A stretch of 27,565 nucleotides of DNA from Nemertoderma westbladi (GCA_032718475.1 JAUCBJ010006590.1:1-27565), one strand, 5' to 3'; shown: positions 1 through 8,934, counted from the stretch's first letter. The notes: generated by a model not told the origin, from the sequence alone. A program made the numbers and translations.

Positions 1-247
1 AAGGCAAACGTATCAGTTATCCCACAAAAGCTTTTACAGAATGCAACTGTACAATGCGGGGTCACGCGAGATTGAGTTTGGGTTTGAGTAAATAAGAGAT
101 AAATAAGAGAAAAAGTACCCAGTTTGAGAAACGGTATCTAGAATGAGATAGGGACTGTACAATGTTTTATTAATGTTACGCTACTCTTTATTCTCATTTT
201 GACATTTATAGTTTAATATCTGTTCCATGTTACTGAATTAACGATTT

Positions 248-481
248 AAATAAACTGGACAAGACTGGAGTTTTATTTGCCCCGGTGAACTTACGTTGAA
301 AAAAGGGTTCAGTTTTAATCGATTAATTTCTGCTTTCTAGGGCCATCATCAGGATAAATAATAATTACGGATTATCCTGATGATGGCCCTATAAGGAAGA
401 AATTAATCGATTAAAACGGAGACCTTTTTTCAATGTAAGTTCACCGAGGCAAATTAAACTCCAGTCTTATACAGTTTATTT
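248..481. repeat. Foldback inverted repeat, 110-bp arms
   Basis: The left arm (248-357) and right arm (372-481) are near-perfect reverse complements round a 14-base AT-rich loop. Shared landmarks in the arms are AAATAAACTG, CGGTGAACTTAC, TTAATCGATTAATTTC and GGGCCATCATCAGGATAA. No clear target-site duplication is visible. It looks like a MITE/foldback element. If transcribed it would form a long hairpin RNA. It ends 7 bases before the first ATG of the caspase ORF, so it would form the proximal 5' leader or promoter of that gene. Confidence 0.9.
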
Positions 482-488
482 AATTCTA

Positions 489-1610
489 ATGATGAATGTC
501 CTAAAGTCGGCGTGTAGCAGATTGAATGAATTAACGATGGCTGCCTCTCCCAGTACCGGTACAGACTTTAACGACGGTGATTACAAAATGGAGAATGAAT
601 ATCGTGGAATTGCCTTAATTTTTAACAATTATGAGTTTAAAGATAAAACCATTTCAGTGCGGAAAGGTTCTGATAAAGATGTTGAGACAATGAAATACGC
701 ATTACAGCTTTTGGGATTCGATGATAATCGAATAGTGGTCTATAATAACTGGACTCATGATCGAATTCTTGGCTTACTCAAGGCGTATTCGAATCTATCT
801 CGGAATGACGAAGAGCAATTACTGCGCCGTGGATTTACTAAGTCTGAGTTAGATAATATAGAGGTTCTCAGAAAATCTTACAAGAAATCCGATTGTTTCT
901 TTTGCGTGATTATGAGTCACGGAATGGAAAACGACGCCATATTATGTTGGGATGGGGAGAAAATAAATCTAAAAACCATTGTTGGTTTATTCGATGGGCG
1001 TAATTGCGCGGATTTAATTGGAAAACCGAAAATATTCGTAGTGCAAGCGTGTAAAGGTAAAGAGATAATGAAGGGCGTGCAGGAAGATGGCTTGTCCAAT
1101 GATGCGTTTTCTATACCGACGCTGTCAGATCTTCTCATCTGCTACTCGACTATGGAAGGGTTTAAATCTTTGAGGAGTGAGTATTACGGTTCTTGGTACA
1201 TACAAGGCCTCGCCTGGGTGATTTACCAGTATGATTTAGCCAGTAAGTTGGCCTCAACAGATTTTTGCCATATTCTTATTTACGTACAAAATCTTGTGGC
1301 CAGAATAGAGCATTCGCTGAAAGCGGATTCGTTTCCTATCCAGAGAGACACGACAGAGTTCGATGACGGTGATGGAGGCCGTGGAGATGTTGTGGATGAT
1401 GGTAAAAAACGTAGAAAGTTGTGGAAGAATATACGAGATATGTGGAACGAGATGATACAAGTGATGATGGAAAGATTAGATCAGCGACATGGTAAAGTCG
1501 GTGAGGAGGTTGACGATAAGGCCATACTTCATAAAATACCACCTCATCTACACCATAAAGAAATGAGCTGTCATCTTAACGCTTTGAGATATTCCATTAA
1601 ATTCTCTTAA
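489..1610 (+). CDS. Caspase-like cysteine protease, intronless
   Basis: A 373-residue ORF for a C14 caspase. What is seen: the large-subunit start GIALIFNNYEF (about residue 40), the catalytic His in SHG (H144), the catalytic Cys in QACKG (C188; QACRG in most caspases), and small-subunit motifs CYSTMEGF..SLR and GSWYIQ. Family knowledge: these residues cleave after Asp, and the Arg of SLR corresponds to the P1-pocket Arg of SWR. The first ~40 residues are too short for a CARD or DED, so it resembles an effector caspase. Between the last helix (HILIYVQNLVARI) and the C-terminal strand (near LNALRYSIKF) lies an unusual charged insertion, about residues 280-350, with a KKRRK cluster. The start is uncertain: ATGATG at 489 follows a foldback repeat directly, and Met at residue 17 or 34 would also leave the protease domain whole. 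The lack of introns suggests a retrocopy or a single-exon paralogue. No frame break is seen. Confidence 0.9.
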   Translation: MMNVLKSACSRLNELTMAASPSTGTDFNDGDYKMENEYRGIALIFNNYEFKDKTISVRKGSDKDVETMKYALQLLGFDDNRIVVYNNWTHDRILGLLKAYSNLSRNDEEQLLRRGFTKSELDNIEVLRKSYKKSDCFFCVIMSHGMENDAILCWDGEKINLKTIVGLFDGRNCADLIGKPKIFVVQACKGKEIMKGVQEDGLSNDAFSIPTLSDLLICYSTMEGFKSLRSEYYGSWYIQGLAWVIYQYDLASKLASTDFCHILIYVQNLVARIEHSLKADSFPIQRDTTEFDDGDGGRGDVVDDGKKRRKLWKNIRDMWNEMIQVMMERLDQRHGKVGEEVDDKAILHKIPPHLHHKEMSCHLNALRYSIKFS

Positions 1611-2953
1611 AAATAAGTCTATATAAATATAACTGGTTAAATATGTAGACTTAGAATTACGAAATAATACGTAATGGTTGCAGGTTTTTATTTCAGTTAG
1701 TTATAAAATGTTTTCATTTCAGCCCTCTAGCGCTAGATTTGAGAACTGTCGATGGATTAGCGTCCCCACAAAGACTCTGTCTATGGATAGTCTAGCTAGT
1801 ATATTCGCTAAGTTTCACTTTTCACTTTCAGTTAATTCGCCCTCTAGTGGCAAACTTTTGATGAAGCAGCGTACTCACAAAAATGCAGCCAATTTTCTAG
1901 TACATATGCCAAGTTTCCGCTTAAACTGATTAAAATCAAAGAAAGGTGGAAGGTTTTCACTTTCAGACATTTTGCCATTTAGCGTTAGAATGGAAAACTG
2001 CGGACCAATTACGGTTGATTTACAAATATGCAGCCTCTTCTGTTCTAGTAATATTTTTTATGCCCAGTTTTAGCTTTAACGGATTAAAAGTTAAGAAACG
2101 GGATGGGAGGAAATTTATTGTTTAGACATGTAGCCCTCTATTGAGAGTTTATTGAACTGATAGTAACTGAAAGCATCTCAAAAATCTCAACTTTCGCTTT
2201 GCAATTTAGTTTATCGCCTATCTCCTACCGCCTATACCTATTACATCTCTTAGCGCTGTCGCTTTCCCTTATAACCTTTCTCTTATCGCTTACAGCGTTG
2301 AATATCTCATTCCCATCCTACTATGTATCTATCGCCTATTTTAGTCCTATCGCTTAAAGTTCCAATGTGAACCGTCAACATCAATTATCTTTGTTGATTG
2401 GTTATATTATGTGGAAACGCTTTAATTTATTTAGCGGTACCATTCTTGCTTTATATGCCTTCTTAATAATGTAATAATTATCATGTAAAATGGTATATAA
2501 TTTTACAGTTTACCCTCCTCCGTTCCAGGTCCCTCTGTCTGCGCTGTGGTCGCCGCCCGTGGCGTAGCTCGGGGTTCATTGACGGCGCGGGGTTCAGGGG
2601 ATTCAGGGGCTACGGCTACTAACTGCTCTTCCTAATTCACATATTAATTTGCATCAACTTTCAACAATTAATAATAATTGTTATTTATAATTATAATATA
2701 TTATATTATATATTTTTGATCATTTTATTGTGCTGTGATAATTAATATACTGTATAATTGAGTTTACTTTTACATTATAATTGGACGGTTTGATGCAGAA
2801 ATCTCGAAAATCGAGTTAAACAGTTTTCTGTAAATTAAAATTTTCTGTTAATCAGTTAATTGTTTCTGCAAAATACCAAACTACTGTAAGTTATTGAAAT
2901 CATATGTTTTAACTTTTATAAGTCTATAATGTGCTTGCTGTGTGCTTATTATA
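1611..2953. other. AT-rich intergenic stretch, no gene seen
   Basis: Mostly AT-rich with no convincing ORF; an 83-codon frame at 1678-1929 has no recognisable features and looks random. Three sites near 1722, 1839 and 2131 share the core CCCTCTA, the reverse complement of TAGAGGG (see the CTCF-like finding). A locally GC-rich patch lies near 2515-2625. 2650-2720 is nearly pure A/T. Confidence 0.6.
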
Positions 2954-3173
2954 TCATAAATTTCTCGGATCCCCATTGAAATACCCAACGACGGCGATCA
3001 GCGCACTGTCCACCTCATCAATAAGTGCAGAAATACTGTACATCCCAGGCAATCGAAATATTCGTCCTCCGCATATCCACGCATATAAACATTTTAAATA
3101 AGTATACATTGGGTTCATGTTCTGGGGTACTACTGTACTACTACTAGGATCGGCATGCTGCTTTGCAGCTTTT

Positions 3174-3512
3174 TTAAGAATGCTGTGCTGGCTTGTCAAC
3201 AAAATTGCGCCGCCACAACTCCCTATCACCCATGACATTTGCTAGATCATCCGCATCTTCAAGGCCAGTGTCCTTTAAGATGCGTCTCAAGAAAGTCATG
3301 GGCTGTCCACCATGCTTATTCACTCCATGAGGCTGCCAAAGTACAAGATTATGCACTGGCTGGTCCTCACGGCTAAAGCAATGTCCTGCAAAGCGGAGGC
3401 GATTTTGTTCTAGTGTCAAGCTTGGGGGAAACAATGAGACACCTCCAATGTTATATAGTGTCTGGTTGGAGATGTGTGCATTGTACTTGACACACTGAAC
3501 CCGGCGTAGCAT
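3174..3512 (-). pseudogene. C-terminal tail of RTE-like RT
   Basis: The minus-strand frame continues the RT after the frameshift near 3500. It contains RLRFAGHCFSREDQPV, the PHGVNKHGGQP stretch and a final LANVMGDRELWRRNFVD, a layout common at the C terminus of RTE-type and related non-LTR polyproteins. The TAA stop near 3174 is followed within ~45 bases by the simple-repeat tail. The homologous plus-strand copy at 8135-8375 has the same stop and tail. Confidence 0.75.
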
Positions 3513-4438
3513 TCTTGTGAATCATCCAGAGATTTGGTGTCCTCAGCAGTTAGAGCCCAGCATGGACTCCCGTAGAGGAGTACTGGAACTACTGCTGCTC
3601 TAAATAATCGGACCTTAAGTTTCCGATTAATTCTCGGTGACTTCCAAATCCTGGAAAGCCTATTCAAGGCTGCCCATGCCTTTCCCTTACGTATTCGAAG
3701 GTCCTCACCTGACTTCCGGATCCATGATCCCAGGTAACAGAAGTCGTCCACATCCTCAAGCATACCATCCTTTGAGCTTATGCTCATCCGATCAGAGACT
3801 TGCTGAGGACTTTCAAAGTTAACTGTCAAAATTTTGGTCTTTCTGGAGTTAATAAAAAGACCAACACTAGAAGCAGCATGTTCTAATGAGCTGAGGAGCC
3901 GTTGGGCTCCCTCTAATGATTCTGAGAGTACTCCTAAGTCATCAGCAAAGTCTAGATCAGTAGGTGGAGTTATCATCACCCCATCATCATTATGATGATC
4001 TAAGGACATGCGTAGAACATAGTCAACCACAATTATGAACAAGAATGGCGCAAGTTTGTCTCCTTGGAGGACTCCCCATAATACTTCAAATGGTTCTGTG
4101 TCACTGTCAACAGTAGACACAAATGTTGTCAAACCATCGTATACTGATCTGATTGCTGCAATAATTTCATCAGGAATCCCATATAATGAAAGTATGCTGA
4201 ACATACGTGAGCGAGAGACTGAATCAAAGGCCTTGAAGAAGTCAACAAAGATAACAGCCAGATGCCTGTCTTTCTTTTTTGATAATTCTTCAATTATCCT
4301 TCTAAGTGCCAAAATGGGCTCCATGGTCCCACGACCTTTACGGAACCCATTCTGATTTCCACGGAGCAGTCTCTCAATGGGATCCCTGATGCGATTTAAT
4401 AGAATCCTATTGTATAGCTTTGCAGCAATCGAGATCAA
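3416..4438 (-). pseudogene. Reverse transcriptase core of RTE-like element
   Basis: A 340-codon open stretch covering most of the reverse transcriptase. Visible RT blocks: NQNGFRKGRGT (fingers), FVDFFKAFDSV (block A, first catalytic Asp), GVLQGDKLAPFLFII (block B), LDFADDL (block C, the two catalytic Asp; FADD instead of YADD), INSRKTKIL and FCYLGSWI (thumb). The catalytic residues are intact. The last ~25 residues are read out of frame: the true continuation (MLRRVQCVKYNAHISN) is in another minus-strand frame, so one indel near 3500 broke the gene. Known role: this enzyme copies the element's RNA by target-primed reverse transcription. This copy cannot do so, as it lacks an endonuclease and is frame-shifted. 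Confidence 0.82.
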
Positions 4439-4467
4439 TGAGATTCCCCGAAAAGAACCATAGAGTG

Positions 4468-4600
4468 TTAGGGCGCAAACTTATTGGTTTTCATTTCTTG
4501 TGGGACTCTTGTTGTTCGGTACATGTCTACTATGATGGGATAGATGAGCTTTAAACACTCAGGTATTTTGGGGTATTTTATCTGGGGTACTGTAGGCCTA
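4468..4600 (-). pseudogene. N-terminal RT fragment of the same element
   Basis: In the minus-strand frame the end of this stretch reads IPECLKLIYPIIVDMYRTTRVPQEMKTNKFAP. This matches the usual pre-RT region, in which an I..I...WR...VP.E pattern precedes the NYRGISL motif of the RT core. A small deletion and frame change separate it from the core at 4438. Sequence further 5' (above about 4600) no longer looks like the element. Confidence 0.55.
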
Positions 4601-4707
4601 TTTATAACTACAATCAGTATCAGTATTATACATATGTACATCACTACCATAATTATTATATAACTAATACACTGTTACCCAGCTTTTTATGCCACAAAAA
4701 GGAGACG

Positions 4708-4710
<3 letters not shown>

Positions 4711-4762
<52 letters not shown>
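4711..4762 (+). repeat. (G)52 homopolymer tract
   Basis: Fifty-two uninterrupted G's, followed by CTGGAGGGGGGTGG. It can form G-quadruplexes, and its length is likely to be unstable and poorly assembled. It lies about 100 bases beyond the truncated 5' end of the RTE-like element. Confidence 0.97.
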
Positions 4763-4840
4763 CTGGAGGGGGGTGGTGAAACTGAACGCAAAACGCGCCT
4801 TGGCGAATTAATATTCCGCCTCGATGTTAAACAATAAATT

Positions 4841-4892
4841 TAGGGAAAGGAGGAGGTTACAGTGGTACGTTATTTTAACATAAACAATAAAC
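4841..4892 (+). repeat. Dispersed GGGAAAGGA repeat, copy 1
   Basis: Contains GGGAAAGGAGGAGGTTACAG and, ~25 bases on, AACAATAAAC. It is related to 10801-10855 (+) and 5555-5612 (-), which share GAGGGAAAGGA.CAGGTTACAG and CTAACCAAAACAATAAACG. This is the most diverged copy. Confidence 0.6.
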
Positions 4893-4965
4893 TAAACACT
4901 AAACACAATAGAACAGGTTAGGCCTGTAGTTTTATTTTTGAAAGTAAATTTTTATTGCGTCCAGT

Positions 4966-4988
4966 CCCCCCCCCCCCCCCTCCCCCCC
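4966..4988 (+). repeat. C-rich homopolymer tract
   Basis: Fifteen C's (4966-4980), one T, then seven C's. It lies 200 bases after the (G)52 tract and could pair with it as an imperfect inverted repeat. Confidence 0.9.
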
Positions 4989-5554
4989 TATCACAAAAAA
5001 AGACCAGCCCCCCATAGAAGGCCTACCGACCAATACTGTAGTTCCTCTTCCTAATCAATAGGGCTAAAACCCTTTGCATAAAAATCATAACTAATGTTAT
5101 CTAAGAAGGACAGTTCCAGTTACATAACTCTTGTAAACATGATATCTGAAAATTTACACAACTCCCTAATTGTAATTAATTGCCCCCCGGACGAAATCCG
5201 CTAGCATAAATTGTCCTAGGGGGTGTTCGCAGATTCAGCCCCCCATTTTTTCTTTCTTTTCACTCGATTTGATGTCAGTCGTCTGTATTAAACTACTGTA
5301 GGTCGCTACCGGTAGCTAACGGCCTTCTGCTACATGACATACTGTACATCATACATTAACAACATATACTGTACGTAAGTTTACTTACAGTATGTCAGTC
5401 TGTAAAAGTATGGAGTATTGACACTGTCTTCACGTTTTGAGTGCTTATTTGCAGTATTGAGATATTATATTACAATGCGAGTACGCATCAGGCATCAGGC
5501 TATATTATAATATCAGACTATACGAATATACCAATACAGTACTACATAAATATA
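4989..5554. other. Intergenic, no gene seen
   Basis: AT-rich with many TACTGTA/TACAGTA words. There is no convincing ORF and no family I recognise. Confidence 0.5.
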
Positions 5555-5653
5555 TCGTTTATTGTTTTGGTTAGAAAAGACTGCCTCTGTAACCTGATCC
5601 TTTCCCTCAATTGGTAACAATATCGTTTATTATTTTGGTTAGAAAAGTCCGCC
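5555..5653 (-). repeat. Dispersed GGGAAAGGA repeat, copy 2, partly duplicated
   Basis: The reverse complement of 5555-5612 reads from CAATTGAGGGAAAGGATCAG to CCAAAACAATAAACG. The outer part (ATATCGTTTATTNTTTTGGT followed by TAGAAAAG) is repeated at 5620-5647, giving a ~70-bp direct duplication. Confidence 0.75.
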
Positions 5654-6225
5654 TTTACTTTTAAATACCCTGATGCTTACTGCCTTATACCGGTATATCA
5701 GCCTAACATTTAAATCGCCTGGAGACTGATACAGTTGTATATACAGTAGTTTAACGTAATGAATCAGCCAGCATTACATGCCCATGATCCTGTAGGTTCT
5801 CTTTATAGACAGTAGACGGTCATTTCTACTGTATACATAGTTTGTAGAATATCGATGGTCTAAAAATTATCTTTATCAAGTAATGAGATGAGGCGGGATG
5901 GGGACCGCATAGTCATAAATAACAGGAGAATACTGTATATGATAATGTTTTTCTACCAAAACCTTTTCTACTGTACCTACTCCGGTACCGGTACTCTTTA
6001 TAAAGTTTATAAGTATTTCTTCCAAAAAATGTATAAACATTGGAAGAATATTAGTAAGAGTATTTATTAACCTTCTACAGCCAACCAGCACCAACCTTCA
6101 CCAACCCTCTTTAAATCTGAGCAAATTCGTTGAAATTGTTGAAACTGTTTCAAATCGAGTCAACTTAAACTTTGCAAAAAAAAAATATTCATTGCGACTG
6201 TTAGTTTTCTCGAAAAAGACCTATT
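5654..6225. other. Intergenic, no gene seen
   Basis: AT-rich. Short ORFs on both strands at 5876-6094 overlap each other and have no recognisable motif. A CAACCAGCACCAACCTTCAC stretch near 6080 is weakly repetitive. Confidence 0.45.
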
Positions 6226-6532
6226 CCAATTTGGGAACACTGGCAGCACAGCAAATCCAATATACATGTATTTTATATAATAACAAAAATAAAATGTGAT
6301 TCAAAACAAAAAAACCACAACCAGATTCCAATTGTATAGACTTTTATACAATTTTATTGGTCTTGGGGCCGTCTTTCCTGTCCCATTTGGGAACACTGGT
6401 GATGTTTTTTGGGTGATTTGAATTTGTAAACGATGGACGTTTGATTTGATTTAGTAAACAACTTAGGGAGATGCTTTGGTGGAAATTATATTTTACTATT
6501 AAGAACCAGGTCAGTCCCATTTGGGAACACTG
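6226..6532 (+). repeat. Three spaced copies of CCCATTTGGGAACACTG
   Basis: The 17-mer occurs at about 6226-6242 (CCAATTTGGGAACACTG), 6382-6398 and 6516-6532. The spacings are roughly 156 and 134 bases. The sequence between copies is mostly unrelated. The last copy is next to the 52-bp minisatellite. Confidence 0.85.
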
Positions 6533-6560
6533 TGCTCCCTTAGATCTATTTTTGCGTCAT

Positions 6561-7020
6561 GAGCCGAGCCAACATGCTCTACTGCGCTCCATTATATCTA
6601 TTCTCGAGCCCTGAACTGAGCCAACACGCCCTACTGCGCTCCATTATATCTATTCTCACGCCCCGAGCCCAGCCAAGACGCCCTACTGTACTGCGCTCCA
6701 TTTGATCCATTTTCGATCCCTGAGCCGATCCAACACGCCCTACTGCACTCCATTATATCTATTCTCGCGTCCTGAGCCGATCCAACATACCATACTGCAC
6801 TCCATTATATATATTCTCGCGCCCCGAGCCCAGCCAAGACGCCCTACTGCGCTCCATTATATATATTCTTGTATTCCGAGCCGATCCAACACGCCCTACT
6901 GCACTCCATTATATCTATTCTCGCGTCCTGAGCCGATCCAACATACCATACTGCACTCCATTATATATATTCTTGTATTCCGAGCCGATCCAACACGCCC
7001 AACTGCGCTCTATTAGATAT
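6561..7020 (+). repeat. 52-bp tandem repeat, about nine units
   Basis: Units begin near 6561, 6613, 6665, 6722, 6774, 6826, 6878, 6930 and 6982. All contain GAGCC.A.CCAA, CTACTGC.CTCCATTATAT and ATTCTCG or ATTCTTG. The unit at 6722 is identical to that at 6878, and 6774 is nearly identical to 6930, so a block of two units was copied 156 bases on. The unit at 6665 carries a ~5-bp insertion (TACTG). The ORF across the array (6702-7016) is a by-product of the repeat and is not listed as a gene. Confidence 0.93.
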
Positions 7021-7422
7021 ACTGTATATGGTCAGAGTGACCGCCCAGTCTGCCCAAATCTATTATGTAATCAAATGGTACCACAAGCCAAGCAAACAAC
7101 AACACAACAGTTCTTTCCGGCTCTGCACCTGTTTGTTTGAAGGTCGCCGTCCGTGGGTCGCTACTCGCTAGCTGTGATTGATAGCTTAAACTGGGTACCG
7201 CTTTGCCAGATGGCGGTACACATCAATTGAATATCAGGTAAACATTTCAAAAATGCTCAAATAGAAAACGCCAGGGGCAGGGGATATTTTAATATCTCTA
7301 TTAAGTTAAAACAACACAAGATTGTAGCTGTTCTATCGTACTTGAAAGTTGAAAGCCTTTCTTAGTTTTTAAGAAGGAATTCTCGCGCTGTCGTCACCGT
7401 AGTTATCATATTAAACAGTTAA
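7021..7422. other. Intergenic, no gene seen
   Basis: Mixed-composition sequence with no ORF of note and no repeat recognised inside the window. Confidence 0.45.
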
Positions 7423-7441
7423 GGGGGGGGGGGGGGGGGGG
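7423..7441 (+). repeat. (G)19 homopolymer tract
   Basis: Nineteen G's immediately before the AT-rich dispersed repeat that begins with TACACCATTTTGG. Confidence 0.95.
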
Positions 7442-7860
7442 TACACCATTTTGGTCAAAAATATGTCGAAATTTTTTTTATTATCTAGTATAATGCACCA
7501 TTGAATGGTGTTTCTAAATCTGAAAACCGCTATTTAATAGCTCTTTTAGTTTTTAAGTTATAACAATTTCCATTTAGGGATTCCTATTGAAATTACTATT
7601 ACTATGTATAATGAAAGGTCGATTATCTCCAAATATTTTTTTTATGAAATTGTCAACTTCAAAACCCTACTACTTCTACGATTTTTGAGCAATTAGTCTG
7701 AAACTTTCTGTGGGTGTCTACATAGCCACCCTGCATAAAAGTATCAGACAACTTTTCGAAATTATTTGTTAATAAAATTTAATACTATTTATAACAAACC
7801 TAAAAATTAGGCATAAATTTGCAGCGCCACCTAGCGGTGCAGAATTATTTTTACAAAATT
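7442..7860. repeat. AT-rich dispersed repeat, copy A
   Basis: Parts of 7442-7565 align by eye with 12259-12400. Both run from a GG(G)TAC..CC start through GTC.AA, a CGAA/T-run, a GT.TAAT word, GGNGTTTC.AAATC.GAAAAC and a TTTTAAGTTA/TTTCGAGTTA word. No ORF is present. The distal end carries CGCCACCTAGCGG (7825-7837). I do not recognise the family. Confidence 0.45.
7823..7837 (-). promoter_or_regulatory. Candidate CTCF-like binding motif
   Basis: The minus strand reads CCGCTAGGTGGCGCT. This agrees at 14 of 15 positions with the bilaterian CTCF core consensus CCASYAGRKGGCRSY. Sequence match only; such words also occur inside repeats. Confidence 0.35.
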
Positions 7861-8134
7861 TCGCCTGATAGTTATGTTGCCCATCTTTCATCTATCATAT
7901 AAAAAAAACTTTCATGTGATTAGATTCAAAACTGTAAAAGCCTTAGGGTTTTAAGCGCAACCAAGTTTTTTTTGTTGTCAACTAGTATTAAATAATATTA
8001 AATAGCGAAAAATAAAAATTTTCTAACCTGTCATGTAGAATAGCATCTTAGGCACCTATATTCCAAATTATAGCCAAAACCAAACAATTTTGAAACGCTG
8101 AGAGTGATAAATCGAAGAGTTGTCCGAGCCAGTG

Positions 8135-8375
8135 CCAGCCAGTGCATAATCTTGTACTTTGGCAGCCTCATGGAGTGAATAAGCATGGTGGACAGCCCAT
8201 GACTTTCTTGAGACGTATCTTAAAGGACACTGGCCTTGAAGATGCTGATGATCTAGCAAATGTCATGGGTGATAGGGAGTTGTAGCGGTGCAATTATGTC
8301 GATAAGCCGGCACAGCATTCTTAAAAATGCAGGTGCAATGCAGCATGCCGATCCTAGTAGTACTGTAGTAGTACT
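8135..8375 (+). mobile_element. 3' fragment of the RTE-like element, second copy
   Basis: Nearly identical to the reverse complement of 3130-3364. It carries the C-terminal RT tail from the CCAGTGCATAATCTTG region, the same stop after the CAGCATTCT codons, and the same CATGCCGATCCTAGTAGTA tail. A TGG-to-TAG change makes an in-frame stop at the MGDREL(W) position. The 5' truncation at about 8135 is typical of target-primed insertion. It faces the opposite way from the larger copy. Confidence 0.9.
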
Positions 8376-8699
8376 ACAGTAATGGCGAGCGCAGCAGTTA
8401 CTACACTGGAGCCTTTCTTTCTACCTGAAGGTAGAGAGAACTCAACATCAGAACTCTACCTAAGTGCCAACATGCTGGGCTTTACTTATACTGAATATAT
8501 ATTGAATCATTGGTCAATAGGGTTAAAATGATATACCGGTAAATACTGATTAAATGATATGGTGACGGTAGTGGACGATAATAGATGTTGCCGTTCCACC
8601 CTAACTGATCTGACTAACTAAAACTGATTAAATGACACAATCAACTGGTAATATATATTGCACGGTTGGCCGCACTATGCCTTCCCCCCATTGGCTAAT
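8376..8699. other. Intergenic, no gene seen
   Basis: Mixed AT-rich sequence. ACTGATTAAATGA occurs twice (about 8547 and 8623). No ORF is supported. Confidence 0.4.
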
Positions 8700-8934
8700 A
8701 ACCTATTTCACACCCTCTGCCCTGCGGTGGTGTTTCCCCCCCCCCCCCCCCCCCCCCCCGCTGCTGTTACTCTCCTCTCTCTCAGGGGTGTAACCCCTGA
8801 CCCCTATTGTGTGTGTGTTCTCTGGGGTTTCTCCTTCCCACTTTGTTGGGGTGACACGAGGTTGATTGATCACCCTCGTGTTCCCCAATATTGCTTAACG
8901 GCTCACTTTATGGGGTGGTTAGCGGAATTGAATA
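8700..8934 (-). repeat. Hairpin/poly-G repeat, copy 1
   Basis: On the minus strand this aligns with 24225-24435 in the same order: ATTCAATTCCGCT, CCCCATAAAGT, AGCAATATTGG, a hairpin, CCCAA, AACCCCA, AACAGCA or AACAACA, the G tract, then GGGAA.CAC and a CAG-AGGG.TG word. The hairpin stem here is ACACGAGG/CCTCGTGT (8854-8861 with 8874-8881), flanked by a second stem TTGGGG/CCCCAA. Two base pairs differ from the 24-kb copy by double, pairing-preserving changes. The family is unknown to me. The 8658-8975 reading frames are low-complexity by-products. Confidence 0.75.
8736..8759 (+). repeat. (C)24 homopolymer tract
   Basis: Twenty-four C's. Read on the minus strand, this is the G tract inside the hairpin/poly-G repeat; the other copy has only seven G's at the same place. 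Confidence 0.95.

Larger units (their letters stand above)
3130..4600 (-). mobile_element. RTE-like non-LTR retrotransposon, 5'-truncated and broken
   Basis: Reading on the minus strand, three frame-shifted pieces follow each other: an N-terminal RT fragment (about 4600-4468), the RT core (4438-3416) and a C-terminal tail (3512-3174). A very short 3' UTR then ends in TAGTAGTACAGTAGTA near 3130. The conserved wording (NQNGFRKGRGT, GVLQGDKLAPFLF, LDFADDL, RLRFAGH) and the short simple-repeat tail resemble the RTE clade, but this comes from motif recall rather than a search. The endonuclease domain is absent, as expected for 5' truncation. A second 3' fragment of the same family lies at 8135-8375 on the plus strand and fixes the common 3' end. 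Confidence 0.8.

Noticed and set aside
6702-7016. 104-codon plus-strand ORF
   Set aside because: It lies wholly in the 52-bp minisatellite; the peptide just repeats the DNA period.
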